Below, piece after piece: positions 1 through 11,760 of a DNA stretch of 64,000 nt. Source of the DNA: Euclidia mi (taxonomy: Eukaryota > Arthropoda > Insecta > Lepidoptera > Erebidae); contig OX123193.2 in the NCBI GenBank assembly GCA_944739405.2, positions 11,044,331 through 11,108,330 on the forward strand, in the 5' to 3' direction. The position numbers were made by a program, and so were the translations under genes. The notes below the pieces were generated by a model. It worked only from the letters and a program-made list of their open reading frames with translations. It made no database searches and had not been told where the DNA came from. Positions within the stretch are counted from its first letter, which is position 1; every line of letters starts with the position of its first letter.

Positions 1-68
1 ACTGGGGATCGAACCCGAGACCATCGTCTCGGCAGTCCGTTACGTAAACCACTGGGCTATCGCCGCTT
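1..68 (-). repeat. tRNA-derived SINE head fragment
   Basis: Read on the minus strand this carries a tRNA-like A box (around 'tagcccagtgg') and a B box ('gggttcgatcccc'), the internal pol III promoter of a tRNA-derived SINE. The body is not recognisable beyond the window edge. A fuller relative lies at 62150-62468 on the same strand. Confidence 0.6.
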
Positions 69-710
69 TTTTGAACTTTGCAATTATTACAAATCTATAC
101 TAGCGGCGGCTATCCAACTAAAATTTTAATACATCACAGTATCCATGACATAAGTAAATAAGGCCTGCCCAAATCCGATAAATGATGATTTTGTGCCGCG
201 GGGTACGAAAATATGACGTATTTTCGAAGCCTGCGGCAGAAAATCATAGAAATTTATCAGACAGTATCAACTTAACCCCGCATCAGTTGGCAGCTCCCCC
301 AGTCTCATCGCAAGAATGTCCAATCATGGGATTAGATACGAAACAGGCTATCTTTTAAATTAGGTAGGTATTAGCTGTGCTGAAAACGAAACATACAAAC
401 TGATATTTTCTTACTAGGATTGGTAACATTATCATGATAATCATATCAACCGAAAGACTCCCCCAACAAATAAGAATATAGTAACCGATATTTCGGCACT
501 GTTGCAAGCACCATGTTCACGTGTTTACGGATGTACTCAGTACATCCGTAAACATGGCGCGTGCGGCACTGTTGCACCGATTACTCCAAACAAAGGTACG
601 TGGTATATATCCCGAAAAACAATTTAAAATAAGTTTAAATTACCACAAATGTTTAAATTCTAAGAATATATAACAAAATATGTAACATTATATTTGATAT
701 TAAATTATAG
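69..710. other. No gene seen; AT-rich with one hairpin
   Basis: No convincing coding sequence on either strand. The only structured part is the hairpin with flanking direct repeats at 494-576. The rest looks like unassigned, AT-rich intergenic or decayed repeat DNA. Confidence 0.5.
494..576. repeat. Hairpin flanked by a 13-bp direct repeat
   Basis: A perfect 13-bp inverted repeat (523-535 and 541-553, 5-nt loop) sits between two identical copies of 'cggcactgttgca' at 494-506 and 564-576. This resembles a small foldback element or the junction of two partial repeat copies. The family is not certain. Confidence 0.6.
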
Positions 711-2640
711 TCAGTAGAAAGTCAATTCCTAAAACCGACCAAGAAGCGCTCAAATTAGACATCGATGCAACAGACTGGTCCCCTGTCACCTGTAGCCAGA
801 ACGTGAATGACGCTTTAGAAGCATTTGAAGGTATATTAAGCGCCGCAGTATTACGCGTAACACAAAAGAAATTGTGGACAGCTGTAAAAAGTTTCCAATA
901 AAACCCTGGATCACTCCTGGTTTAATAAGATGTATGCGTGTCAGAGATAAATTCGATCAGCAAGTTAAGAATGATGCAAGCTACGAAACCCTTAAGCTGT
1001 CTTATAAAAGATACAGAAACTTTTTTACTGAACTTTTACGAAAAAGTAAAAAATGAATATTACAGCGCTCTACTACAAAAAATCAACACAATACTAAATA
1101 CTGTGGGCCACCTTGAAGGAAACATGGGAATCGCCAAGAAAAACGAACCTTGCTCAAGACTTTTGAAGTCACAAGAAACACCCAACATTTCTTTAAATAA
1201 CTGCAATTATCACTTTGTGTCAATAGGGAAAAAGCTAGCAGACCGAATACTCACAAAACTAGCTACCACTGAAAATTACCTAGCCGTCAAAATTGCAAAT
1301 AGCACACAGCAGAGCGACTCCATGTTCTTAATTCCAACTGACATCAAAGAAGTAGATGCAATAATACTAAACCTCAAGAATGACGGTGCCCCAGGATTAG
1401 ATAGTCACAGAGCATACCTAATCAAATATATTAAAAATTCTATCCTTGAACCATTCACTTTCATCTGTAATCTAAGCATAACCACTGGAGTCTTTCCCGA
1501 AAGGTGGATGTCCTGATAACAACAGACCTATTTCACTACTTAGCATATTATCAAAAATACTTGAAAACTCATAAACATCCGCCTAGTGAAGTACATCGAG
1601 AAGATATCGTGTTTATCCCAAAGGTAATTTGGTTTCAGACAAGGAAAGTGTACAGAAGATGCGGTCAGTCTACTTACCAACATAATTACTGATCACGTAG
1701 ATAAAGGGAAAAGATGTCTAGGAGTTTTTGTTGATCAGGCAAAAGCATTCGACACCGTATCCATACCAATTCTACTTAAGAAAATGGAAGCACTTGGCAT
1801 CCGAGGTGTTGCCTCTGACTGGTTCAAAGCTATCTCAGCAATCGACAACAACGTGTTAAAATTGATAAAGATATAAGTGAAGAACAAAACATTTACTTTG
1901 GTGTACCGCAAGGAAGTTTAATAGGTCCCAATCTGTTTTCAATTTATATAGATGATTTACTGAAATTAGACATTCCTAATGCCGTACTGATCTGCTACTT
2001 TCAATGGATCGGATTGAGAATCTACCTATGCCGAAGCTGAATCAGGGATGATTAAAGTTATCAACTGGCTCGACTCAAATTTACTCACAATAAACGCAAG
2101 CAAAACCAAACACATAGCTTTAAGCAAAACACAGACCACAAGACCACAAGACATTTTCTTAAAACTCCACGAGCCATCATGCATCAAATACTACCTCCAC
2201 GTCAATCTGTTATTGTCCACAAATAGAACAGATAAATAATCTGAAATATTTAGGCATAATATTAAACTAAACCTTTCATTTATACAACACATTTTATGTT
2301 TAGGAAAACGAGTAAGAAAAATTATTTACATAATGAAACTCCTACGCGACTGCGCACCCATAAAAATACGAAAATTAGTTTATAAAGCTTAATTTTTTAT
2401 TTTTTTTATTTCAAAGTCATGTTGCATAAACCGTTCCGTTTCCCAACAGATAACCTCTACTCAGAAGCAGCTATCCTCGGAGTACGAAAACTTTATATTC
2501 TCAAAGTAAAATATCATAAAAATATCGAAAAGCCCCATCTCATACCGCAAAATAACCGCAACCCCAGAATTCCTACAGTAGCAATGAGATCTACATTCGC
2601 ACAACGGCTTCCAGTATTTCTGCACACGCATATTTACAAA
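711..2640 (+). pseudogene. Decayed non-LTR retrotransposon (endonuclease linker to RT C-terminus)
   Basis: This is the remains of a Jockey-superfamily-like ORF2 spread over all three plus frames. In order one sees a pre-RT segment (KPWITPGLIRCMR at about 900-940), an RT start (LKNDGAPGLDSH near 1375-1410, then a FPERW motif near 1495), the first catalytic block (GVFVDQAKAFDTVS near 1720-1760), GVPQGSLIGPNLFSIYIDDL near 1900-1960, and a C-terminal tail (KPFRFPTDNLYSEA from about 2428). The F/Y-x-DD box is not recognisable and there are many frameshifts and stops, so it cannot make enzyme. The upstream endonuclease domain is absent. The clade is not assigned with certainty. Confidence 0.8.
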
Positions 2641-3582
2641 TTCAAAATCCTTTATTCATTTGGGTCACAATGTGACGCTTATGAACGTCAAAATAATAAA
2701 TTTATAAAATAATTACTTATACTCAAATTTAAAATATTATTACTGTATGCTTCTACATTTACATTTACTGCCACGTTCGCAAAGCAATAGGTAGAACCAT
2801 GAGAAAGAACGGGCAATAAAACTCACGGTCACTCTTTTTCATCGCCAGGTTTTGCATAATACACAATTTACATTTTGTAAGGTGCTGCAACTGTTACACC
2901 TTCTATATCACTTGTATATATTTACTGTACATAATAATACTCAAGCATAATAGTTTTGGTTAGCCTCCTCAGAATAGACATGGTGAAACAGGAGCATTCA
3001 CTTACATTATATATACCTAATAATGCAGGCAATCCGCGAAAGTGATCAGAACCATGATGGAAATGATGCAGTTAAATATTAAAATCTAATACCAGCTCAC
3101 AAGACCGTCATTGACCAGCCATCGCAAGTAGCACCCGTTCACGAGTATGACGCATGTGCCAGCCATCATCCCTCTCGCCATATTAGAGGGACAGGGATGA
3201 CCCGACACACGAGGCCACCGCAAGAAATGACAATTTAGTGAGCATGACGACAACAGTATAAGAACCAGCAGTAAGGCTGGTTTCAGAGTGACGCGCGCGG
3301 CACGCGCCGTCGGCCAGCGCGTCTCAACAGCGCGTTTGGCGCGCGGACCACTGTGAAACGAGTTCGCGTTTCTCATTGCAATGTATGAAGCTACGGCAGC
3401 GCGGCCGGCGCGCGCGTCTCACACGCGGCGCGTTTGAACTGCGTGACTATGAAACGCTACTACTAATCTAGTGTAATTGTAAGCGCGCGCGTGTGGCCGG
3501 CGCGGGTCAAACGCGTCACTCTGAAACCAGCCTAAGAAACAATCTATTGGTATACTGACCATGACCGCCAATTACCTCCATT
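2641..3582 (-). repeat. Dispersed repeat A, copy 1 (LINE 3'-end type), split by a MITE
   Basis: This is the inverted homologue of 49115-49646 plus 55619-55775. On the minus strand it ends in the tail 'aatgaataaaggattttga', typical of the 3' end of a non-LTR family; the same tail is seen at 24455-24520 and 55740-55775. A 258-bp MITE (3275-3532) interrupts this copy. The BEL/Pao element that interrupts the other copy is absent here. No supported coding sequence was found in it; short open frames shared by both copies around 'GHPCPSNMARGMM' may be remnants of a gene or chance. Confidence 0.8.
3275..3532. mobile_element. 258-bp MITE with 21-bp TIRs and TAA target duplication
   Basis: Perfect 21-bp terminal inverted repeats (GGCTGGTTTCAG at 3275 and its complement ending at 3532) are flanked by direct TAA at 3272-3274 and 3533-3535. 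The interior is very GC/CpG-rich (many gcgcg runs) and contains no transposase. A 3-bp TAA duplication is typical of the PIF/Harbinger superfamily, so a non-autonomous Harbinger-type MITE is the best guess. The uninterrupted paralogous site near 49160-49185 has a single TAA, which confirms the insertion boundaries. Confidence 0.85.
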
Positions 3583-4288
3583 TAGTACAAATAACGTAGA
3601 TTAAATGACATAATTTAGTACAAGTAACAATAAAGTATTATCCTTTCTCAACACTAAAAACCTCACAGTTAGACAACTGAAAAAAATGCTAATGATGCGA
3701 CTTTTAAATATATCGTATGATGACACAGAAAATTATTTCCTAACAATAATCAGATAGTTACTTAGATGCCTGTGCAACACATAAACATACACACACATGC
3801 ACACATCCTACACCACACAACACACCACAACTTACATACACACTCGTATTTAAAAACACATCTATTGCAATTGATAATGTTAATTTTATTTATGCCACAT
3901 TGCGCTCTTAATTTTAGCAATTATTATTTTACATTGAATTTTATTATACTTAATGTGTTAAGCTTATATTCAGCCTTATATCTTGTACCATAAACTTTGT
4001 CACAGTTATTTATGTTAAATGGTGTCCAAGATACAGGCCTAGCCTAGTTTGGGACCATAAATACTCCAATTGTTGATTGTATTTTGGAAATAAATACTTA
4101 CTTACTTACTATTAAATAATTATTATAAATTATTAATAAATAATTATAAATTAGAGTCGCAAAGTCGATATGAGGTTCGATGAGTATGTATTTCGTGTTA
4201 TGTAGGTAACATGGGTATGTTTACCAAACGCGCGGTTAAAAACAAAAAGAAACAAGTGTGGGTAGGTGCCAAAACCTGCACCAATGGC
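3583..4288 (+). other. Unassigned AT-rich stretch ending in a LINE-like 3' tail
   Basis: No gene. Around 3775-3850 there is CA-rich low-complexity DNA. The segment around 4015-4110 ends in 'aaataaatacttacttactt', a tandem ACTT tail of the kind left at the 3' ends of non-LTR insertions, so part of this stretch is probably a 3' UTR remnant on the plus strand. Confidence 0.4.
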
Positions 4289-4289
4289 G

Positions 4290-4470
4290 CTGAGCTCACA
4301 CCAGTCCCGCAGCGGCCACGGCTGAAGCAAGTCGGTCGAAACGTTGGCAGAACCAAGGTATTTATGCCTTAAATTTAATTATTATTTATCGCGAGTAAGA
4401 CCCGCTAGATAACCTTCTATAATATATACTAATAGCGAAAGTTTAAATTCGTTTAACATACGTATGTTAC
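4290..4470 (+). repeat. Penelope-like element 3' UTR remnant
   Basis: The string around 'tatcgcgagtaagacccgct' (about 4387-4410), followed by a 'gcgaaagtttaaa' segment, matches the 3' ends of the Penelope-like fragments at 15655 (minus) and 21200-21290 (plus). No coding sequence remains. This is a short 3' relic. Confidence 0.5.
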
Positions 4471-4686
4471 ATAACAATAATCATCAGGTAGGTAGGCTAC
4501 TTAGGTAATTAGCCTAACAATCTGTTAGATATCGTAATTCATAAATTTAAACACTGATAGCTTATTTGCTGGGCATTGGGCAATGATTACCTTATGAATA
4601 CTATCTTATTCATCTATACTACATGTAAATAAAATCATGAAAGTGTCTGTCTGTTCAAAATAACTCTGATTATTAAATTGAATATG

Positions 4687-5365
4687 TAGACTACAGGCCC
4701 ATGTCCAAAAAGGATGGGTCATATGAACCACCAGGTGACGTATATAGGACGATATAAGAGCATAAAACTGACTGCACGGTTGGCGTAGTGGTTTAAGCGG
4801 TTCGCCTCGCCGCTTGACACTGCGCCGAGTGTTGTGGGTTCGATCCCCACACGAGGCAACACTGTGTAATTCACAAATTGTTGTCTCGAGTCTGGGTGTT
4901 CATTGTGTCCGTTAGTTGTATGTTTGTAAAGTCCCCCGCGACACAGGATTTAGTCCTAATGCGGGAGTTGTCTTTTTTAAAAAGAGAAAAAAATAAATAA
5001 TAAGATTTAGCACTATGCCGTCACTTGTAAGCTGTCCAACTGAGTGCTGGTGAGAATTCAAAAGTGCTGGTAGAGTGAGTACATTTTGGTCATATATTTT
5101 TGTACGGCATTTTTACCATCGATAGATCCATGAAAAATAATAAGAAAGCGCGGAGTGTCGTACAAAAATGGTGCGCCAAAAAGTCAGTACTCTTTTTTTA
5201 TTTTCTGACAATTTCCAGGGTTTTGGTCATTTCATTCGGTACGGCATCAGTTTCATACTGTTTTAATACAGCTTCTAATGCATTATTCCGCAACGCCGTA
5301 CAAAAATCATGCGTCAAAAAAATCGAGGGTTGCAACCCCCTCTCTTTCCGTGGTCCGGGGGGTGA
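4687..5365 (+). repeat. Left arm of a long inverted repeat (about 450 bp without SINE)
   Basis: This stretch is about 90% identical, in reverse complement, to 14700-15152. The outer ends match as 'tagactacaggcc' (4687) and its complement (ending 15152). The arm carries repeated 'tgtacggca' / 'tgccgtaca' motifs. A SINE (4772-4995) sits in this arm and not in the other. The arms may be long TIRs of a DNA transposon, or two separate copies of one repeat in opposite orientation. There is no clear target duplication. Confidence 0.75.
4772..4995 (+). mobile_element. tRNA-derived SINE inserted in the left arm
   Basis: It has an A box ('ttggcgtagtggttt') and B box ('gggttcgatcccc') near the start, a unique body ending 'atgcgggagttgtctttttt', and an A-rich tail. 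It is the same family as 26990-27230 (plus) and the truncated copy at 63957-64000 (minus). The homologous right arm near 15056-15085 reads straight through, so it is an empty-site control. A duplicated 'ataaa' at the ends is a plausible target duplication. Confidence 0.85.
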
Positions 5366-6046
5366 TTTGAAAAAGTACGGCTTCGGTTCCAAAACATTAT
5401 CTAGCACTCAAAAGTACTATTAAAAATAATGCCGTCAAAAAATTATTGTTCATTTGAATGTATATTAATAATTATCTTAATTTCATGGTTTAATTGATTT
5501 ATAAAGCTGTAAAATCATTTGACTCTGTACGGCAACTTTTTTTAACATGATATTGTAAAATACAATTGTTATATAGTATTGCCGTTCAAAAGAAACTGTT
5601 CTAAACAAAATTATAGAGAAATACAAAAACTGAAATCTCTTAAATTATTGCAAAAGTTTAAATATTCATAGATTAATAAAATATAGCAATTTTCTACATT
5701 TTTCCTTTGTTTTAAATAGTATTAAATAAATGAGAAAAAAATGATGCCGTACATTTTAATGCAGACCATATCTTTTAGGCTGATGAAAATGACGCTACCG
5801 ATTTAAGGGTGTAGTACCTTATGGCCATCTGATAGGTACTGTACGGTATTAACATATGTTTGAAGAGAACAATTGATAATATGATAAAATCATTATGACG
5901 TCTAACTAAAGTGAAAGGGTGTACTGTATATAATATCCAAGAATTGATACTGTAAATACCAGTATCAACAGTTTTGTCAACTATGTGTGAGCGAGCGCAA
6001 ACGAATACCTTACTCGGGTCCAAGCCGAGTACATCCGAATAAAATA
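5366..6046. other. Inner flank with scattered TGCCGTAC motifs; no gene
   Basis: Very AT-rich. The motif 'gccgt(a/t)c' or its complement recurs here (for example near 5376, 5431, 5526, 5579, 5745 and 5838), continuing the pattern of the left arm. No supported coding sequence. The sequence just left of the BEL LTR does not match the sequence right of the other LTR. Confidence 0.5.
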
Positions 6047-6331
6047 TGTAGGGTATTGTACCTAACATCTATTGAATTGATATGATGATACCTATTAAAT
6101 GATACGAGGAGATAGACTAATGAATATGTTTATTACTGCTAAAGTTCTAATGCTAAGCACAATTTTATTGATAGAAAATGATAAATGATATAATGATAAT
6201 GAGTACACGCGACGCGGTTGATGACCGGTAGTGAACTGATTTTATATAAATGAATTGCAATATGAATGCGTAATGGCGAAAATGCTGACATGAAAATAAT
6301 GTATTTTCGCAATGTACGGCTGCACCGTACA
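6047..6331 (-). repeat. BEL/Pao 3' LTR (minus-strand element)
   Basis: 285 bp, starting TGTAGGG and ending CCGTACA on the plus strand, homologous to 13650-13925. The internal sequence to its right (6332 on) is the region expected to hold the polypurine tract; only a short purine-rich run ('gggagca' on the minus strand) is visible. Confidence 0.85.
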
Positions 6332-6471
6332 TGCTCCCGGGCCAGATGGGAGATGTGTGAGGATGATAGTAATGTTTACATAATGAAACAAAGAATGATT
6401 ACGATTTGAAACAAATTATGCTAATACTAAAATTAACTTATTGTCCCTGATTGTCCATGTGAAACACTGAT

Positions 6472-8290
6472 CTAAATATTAGCCGAATCCTTTTTAAAGT
6501 TATTAGTGGTGGTAATTTCTTCACGGTTATCGTCAGTTAAGTCTATACGTGAGCAATGTACACTTTTAGAACACTTGGCACACGAACACTCATTATTACA
6601 CTGAATTGGAACACTAACACTGATGGCGCTCGTTGCTGGCTGCAACACCGCAGGTTCCTCCGCCCTCGACGCGGCGGGAGTGTCCCTCGACCGCCGCGTA
6701 CATCTGAAGAGGCGACGCAGTGGTCGCCACGCTACTGCTGCTCCAAGTATTATCACGATGCAGAGAATACTGTAGATCGCAACGCAGTGATGAATATCGT
6801 GGAACCTCACGTCTTCTGTTATTGTAGTACTCTGCTTGATTACATCCAATTGGTTCCTGATATTTATCAGCTCTTGTCGTTGTAATGTCATGTCGCTGAT
6901 GTTGATAAATGATTGAAATGCTGTTGGCGTCAAGTTAACTATGTTGTTGATAGGTGCCATCTCAAATGTGGGAATTTCTGGCAACACTATCATTTTGTTG
7001 GAACCTTCTTGGTGTCCGTAAATACTAAAGTAATCTGTCTTGATAACGCATCCTTGACCTATGTTAAACAGGCCTGCATGTGACAATTGTAATATGGTAA
7101 CTTGATCGGGACACAAAAGTCGTAGTCGGCATAATTCGCAGCACGAGTATAAATAGTGATTCATTTTATTTGTTTCTATAAGACTATTTATACACGAGGT
7201 GGCAATTGTTTTACAAGTTCCAGACTCTTGCGAAATCAAGCAGTAGCTTTCATCGTTTCTGATGTTATATATAGGCTTCTGCAAGCTACATAAAATAGTT
7301 CCTGGACTTTGCTGTGAGCACCACTTGATATCATTCTCTGTCAGTAATATTAGGGGTCTTTTTTCAGATTAATTGCTATATATTCCGAAACGGGTATGAT
7401 TTCGAACATTTGATGATCGACTCTATGAGGTATAGGAATGATTTTGTGAACCTCGTAGACATCTCTGGTGATCAGCGGTATTTTATTTCAAAGATGAAAT
7501 AATGTTCTGACATCTTGGCGCGTACCTTGAGCAAATGATATATCTCTGTGAACTGCATTCCATCCACTGGTGAAGATAGGTCCTTTGTAATATAACTCGA
7601 AATCATATCTATCTCGCGCTTTAGTTGCTGCGGTGATATCATGTGCAAGTTAAATTTCCCGTGATATATATCAGTTAGAGTTTCTAATAACTCATCTTGA
7701 AGGGTCTTTAGCTGCGATAATAGATTGTTGCGATAATGATGCTGCCATTTTGTATCGCAGATTTTAAGACTTATGGAATTATATAAACCAAGTAACTTCT
7801 GATTTATCGCTTTATGTTGCTTATCCATAACCGACTTTGTTCTCTTCAATACATTGAATTCTGCTTCAACAATTGATGTTTGGTTTTTCCAAAGCATAGC
7901 CATATGATTTTGATTGTTTTAATTGTAATAATGTCTTGCTCATACTTTTCTGCGAAACGGTCATCTAACACTCCGAACAATGTGTTCGCAAGATATCCGA
8001 CACCGTTTATAATACCGCGCTTGTAACGCGCACGAGCGTCAATCTGCTGATTCGATAGTACACGGTTGTAGTGTTGAATTTCTTGGTAGCCGTGACCTAG
8101 TTGAGTGAGGATTCCCTCGCAATGTGACACTGTGCTTATATTTGTACATAGTCGGTCTAAGTACTCGATATTTTTCGATAAGGCTTTCAGACCGTCCCAG
8201 TATGGATTCATGTCGAAATAAACCACTAAATTCCAGTCTTCTCGAATCAAATGCATATTACTGATATTATCGAAGCATAATAGTTGATTT
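6472..8290 (-). pseudogene. env: Env-like fusion protein, broken (baculovirus-F / insect Env type)
   Basis: The span of about 600 codons is the usual size of this family. The first open segment (7846-8256) has the N-terminal ectodomain, then a basic cleavage site (RYKRG, near 8013-8025) and a glycine/hydrophobic fusion-peptide-like stretch. A frameshift leads to the helical heptad-rich segment (7472-7903). A further break leads to the cysteine-rich region and a hydrophobic transmembrane segment (CVAIYSILCIVIILG, near 6735-6785), followed by a cytoplasmic tail rich in Arg and Cys (to 6472). In the family this glycoprotein mediates membrane fusion. Here at least two frame breaks prevent a full product. 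The signal peptide is not clear. It lies downstream of pol, where env is expected. Confidence 0.75.
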
Positions 8291-8334
8291 TTAGGAAAGG
8301 TTATGTAATTGTATGAGCACTGATGATTTTAGTG

Positions 8335-11300
8335 TCATAAAGAATAAGAATTCGGACCGCTGGCCAGAAAATGTGAAGGTGTCAGTACGTCGAGATCTTC
8401 TGGGTCTTCTGACATAGGGCAAAGAGGTCTCGAGTTTAGGCAGGCTTCTATTTGTGTTAATATGGTAGTTAACTCCTCGTACGTGAGTTTTTGATCGTCA
8501 ATTACTCTTCCCATGTGATATTTTAAACTCTTAACGCCCGCTTTCCAGAGTCCTTCTGCTGATGGCCAAGACGGCGCGTTGTAATGCCACTCTATTTCCA
8601 TCGAATTTCTGGAATAGCTTGCTCTTGAATATCTAAAAACTGCTGCTGCAAGACATGATTTGTCCCTAAGAAGTTAGTACCGTTATCGCTAAATATGTGT
8701 CGTGGCGTACCTCTTCTGGCAGCCATCCGACGTAATGGTGCTAAAAATGCTGATGTCGTTAGGTCCGAGACCAACTCTAAATGAACAGCTTTGGTTGCCA
8801 TACAGAGAAAGAGGGCCACGTACCCTTTTGTGGCCTTGACTCTGCGACCTTTGTTGGTTTTGATATCAATGAATCCTGTGTAATCTACACCTGCATTACA
8901 GAATGGTCTTGACCGATTACATCTGGCTTCCGGCAGGTCGCCCATGAGTTGGTAACGCTTGTCAGGATTGTGCCGTCTACACGTGACGCACAAACGTAAT
9001 TGCTTCTTTATTTATAGCTCTGTTGCCGCTTAAAACCCAGAATTTTCTTCTTATAAATGCTGATGTTAATTTAGAACCTCCATGCAGTGTAGATTCATGG
9101 CCGAAGTCAATTATCAAATTTGTTAAACGAGTGTTACTCGGCAATATTATGGGATGCTTCAACTCTTCGCTAATGTAAGCTTTCCTAAGCCTACCTCCCA
9201 CTCTCAATATACCTTCATCGTCGATATAAGAGTCTAGGTTTACAATCTTGCTTGATGTTTTGATGGGTTTGGATTTTATTCAATGCTACGATTTCTTCTA
9301 AAAATTCTTGCTGTTGTATATGTTTTAATAAAATTAACTTTGCTTTATGTAATTCTTGTAGTGATAAAAATGTTCCTTTCTGCCGATATTTGTTAATAAA
9401 TCGCAAAACTATTGCTAACGCACGTACAGCTTTCATGTAAGAACTGAACCTTTCTACAAGTTGTGTTATGATACTTTCATCTTCCTGTTTTATAATTACA
9501 TTGACTTTGAAGTTCTTCTTTACTTCTTGGTCAGTAGTGTACTGTAACGGACTGCTGCTACTCGGTGTATCCGACTGCATCAACCAAGTAGGTCCATGCC
9601 ACCAAAGATAATGCTTCATCAATTGAGATGGTGACAACCCTCTGCTAGTGCAATCTGCTGGATTATCTTCGGATCTGACATAATACCATTGCTCTGCTGT
9701 AACTGTTTGCGTGATTTGAGTCACTCGGTTAGCGACAAAGGTGTTCCAGCGAGTGACATCTCCCTTAAGCCAGCCCAATACTACCATCGAGTCGGTCCAA
9801 CAGTACTCCTTTATCTTATAGTTTTCTAAGCATTGTTTAAGTTTAGCCATTAGTCTAGATAAGAGAAGCGCTCCGCAGAGCTCCTACCGAGGGAGTGATA
9901 CACATTTGCTTGTTGCTACTAATCTAGCTTTCCCACCCATCAAAGTTACAGATATATTGCTATCTTTAATTACCTTTAGTGGACGCGTCGCAGAATCCGT
10001 GTAATTCAATTTGATCGTTCTCCGTGGTTTGTATCCACCTTTTGATATGACATTGATTTATATTGACCAGATCTTCTCGGATCTGAAGCCACTCCCTAAG
10101 TATGTCATCCGGTAAAGTGTCATCCCATTGAAGATTCAAACCCCAAACCTTTTGGAATAAGATCTTTAGCTTTGGTGTGATTGGGGAAAGCCAACCAAGC
10201 GGGTCAAACAGTTTTGATATGTTTGATAACAGTGTGCGCTTAGTTGATTTTGATGATGTTGTTTCAACATTGTATTGGAAGTGGAATGTATCTTGATGCG
10301 GATTCCAGCTGAGTCCTAAAGTCTTCGTTGACTCCGTATCTCTAAAATCATATCCACTTTGATTGTTGTCAATCGAATCGACATTTTGTAACAACTCGGG
10401 TGCATTGGACTTCCACTTGCGTAAGTTGAAACCGCCAGATTGCAATATTTGTATCAAGTCTTGTTGTATACGTTTGCCCGAATCTATTTGATGTACTCCA
10501 TATAAGGCGTCCTCCATATAAAAGGAATTTAATAAAATATTAATTGCACAGCTGTTGGAGTAATTCGGCTTTTCATCTTGAGCAAGTTGACGCAAAGTCA
10601 TCATTGCAAGAAACGGAGCTGCTTTTGTACCGTACGTCACAGTTGTCAAACGATATTCTTGCAGACTGTCTCTAGGATGATCTCTCCAAATGATTTTTTG
10701 CAGGTTTTGATCGCTTTCGTGGACCCAAATCATTCAAACTAAAACCGTACCTAAATTGCCGTCATACGATGATCAAAGTTAGTAAGTCCTGCTGTAAATT
10801 TGGTCCTCGGTACATAAGATCATTCAAACTGTATCCGGAGGTTGTTTTTGAAGACGCATTAAAGACAACGCGATATTTTCGTAGTTGTGGAATCAGCCTT
10901 ATGAACGCAATGATGCGGTAAGTAATAACTTTTGTCAATTTTTGCTCGCCGACGTCATATGACCGAGTGATAGGTACTCATGAATAAATGACTGATATTC
11001 ACGTGATATATGTTTTTGCTGAGTAAATTTTCTTTCGAGTTGTTTAAATTGTGCAATTGCTCTAGACTTTGAATTGCCTAAGTTTTCGTGAAATATTGGT
11101 TTTAAGGGCAATCGAACTTCATACTTGCCATCTGGAGGTCTCCTAGTCGTATCTTTGTGAAAATCTATGCATTTTTGATCTTCTGGTGAATACGCAGTAT
11201 GTTCATGGTGACTTATGTCCTCTATCTCCCAGAATCTGCTAATATCATCCATGTTTTTCAAAACTACGTAGCATTGTAATGTTTTAATAGTCTTGCACCA

Positions 11301-11760
11301 TAATATCCAACCGAGGCTAATTTGCTGAGCTGTCGGGAAGGAATCTGCTTTACAAATCCCTTCTAAAATGATTTCAGAATAAATATCGCTGCTTAAGAGT
11401 ATGTCGACTGGACGACTAATATAAAAGTCTGGATCAGCTAGTTGAATATTATCTAAACAAGACCATTCTGGCTTGTTAAACGTGACATTCGGTATTTTTT
11501 TTACTAATGACTGCATTATAATAACATCTGTTTGATGTGTGATCTTGCTATAAATTGAGGTGAAATTAATGCTGATTGCTCCCGTACAACTACTGCTTTT
11601 GGATCCTACGCCTGACACCTTACCCACACACCTTTCAGTTTTGACGCGGAAGGCATAGCAGTCGCGCTGCGTTCTCCGTTATCAAAGACGTTTGCGATCC
11701 TTGATCTAGCAGAGCTCGCATCTTGATAAAGGTTCCATCAGCACTCTGTACCATGATCAT
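8335..11760 (-). pseudogene. pol: BEL/Pao pol: PR-RT-RNase H-IN, multiply broken
   Basis: Minus-strand order: protease (LLDQGSQTSLI near 11690-11720); linker (VDILLSSDIYSEI near 11375-11420) and pre-RT (10935-11627); RT (9966-10733) whose catalytic box reads FYMEDAL where Y-x-DD is expected; RNase H remnants and the NPADCTSRG segment (9215-9850); the integrase zinc-binding region (LHGG and CVTC, near 9080 and 8990); and the core with VDYTG and SDNGTNF (8592-8993). The third catalytic position reads GLWKAGV where family members have Glu in GLWEAGV. The ORF stops at 8335 and the usual integrase C-terminus is not visible. Frames change at least five times, so no polyprotein is made. Confidence 0.85.

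Noticed and set aside
4790..4860. Possible functional tRNA gene (also at 15260, 25690, 27000, 30037, 40513, 62400)
   Set aside because: Each has A and B boxes but the acceptor ends do not pair. All continue into SINE bodies or lie inside LTRs, so they are tRNA-derived repeats.
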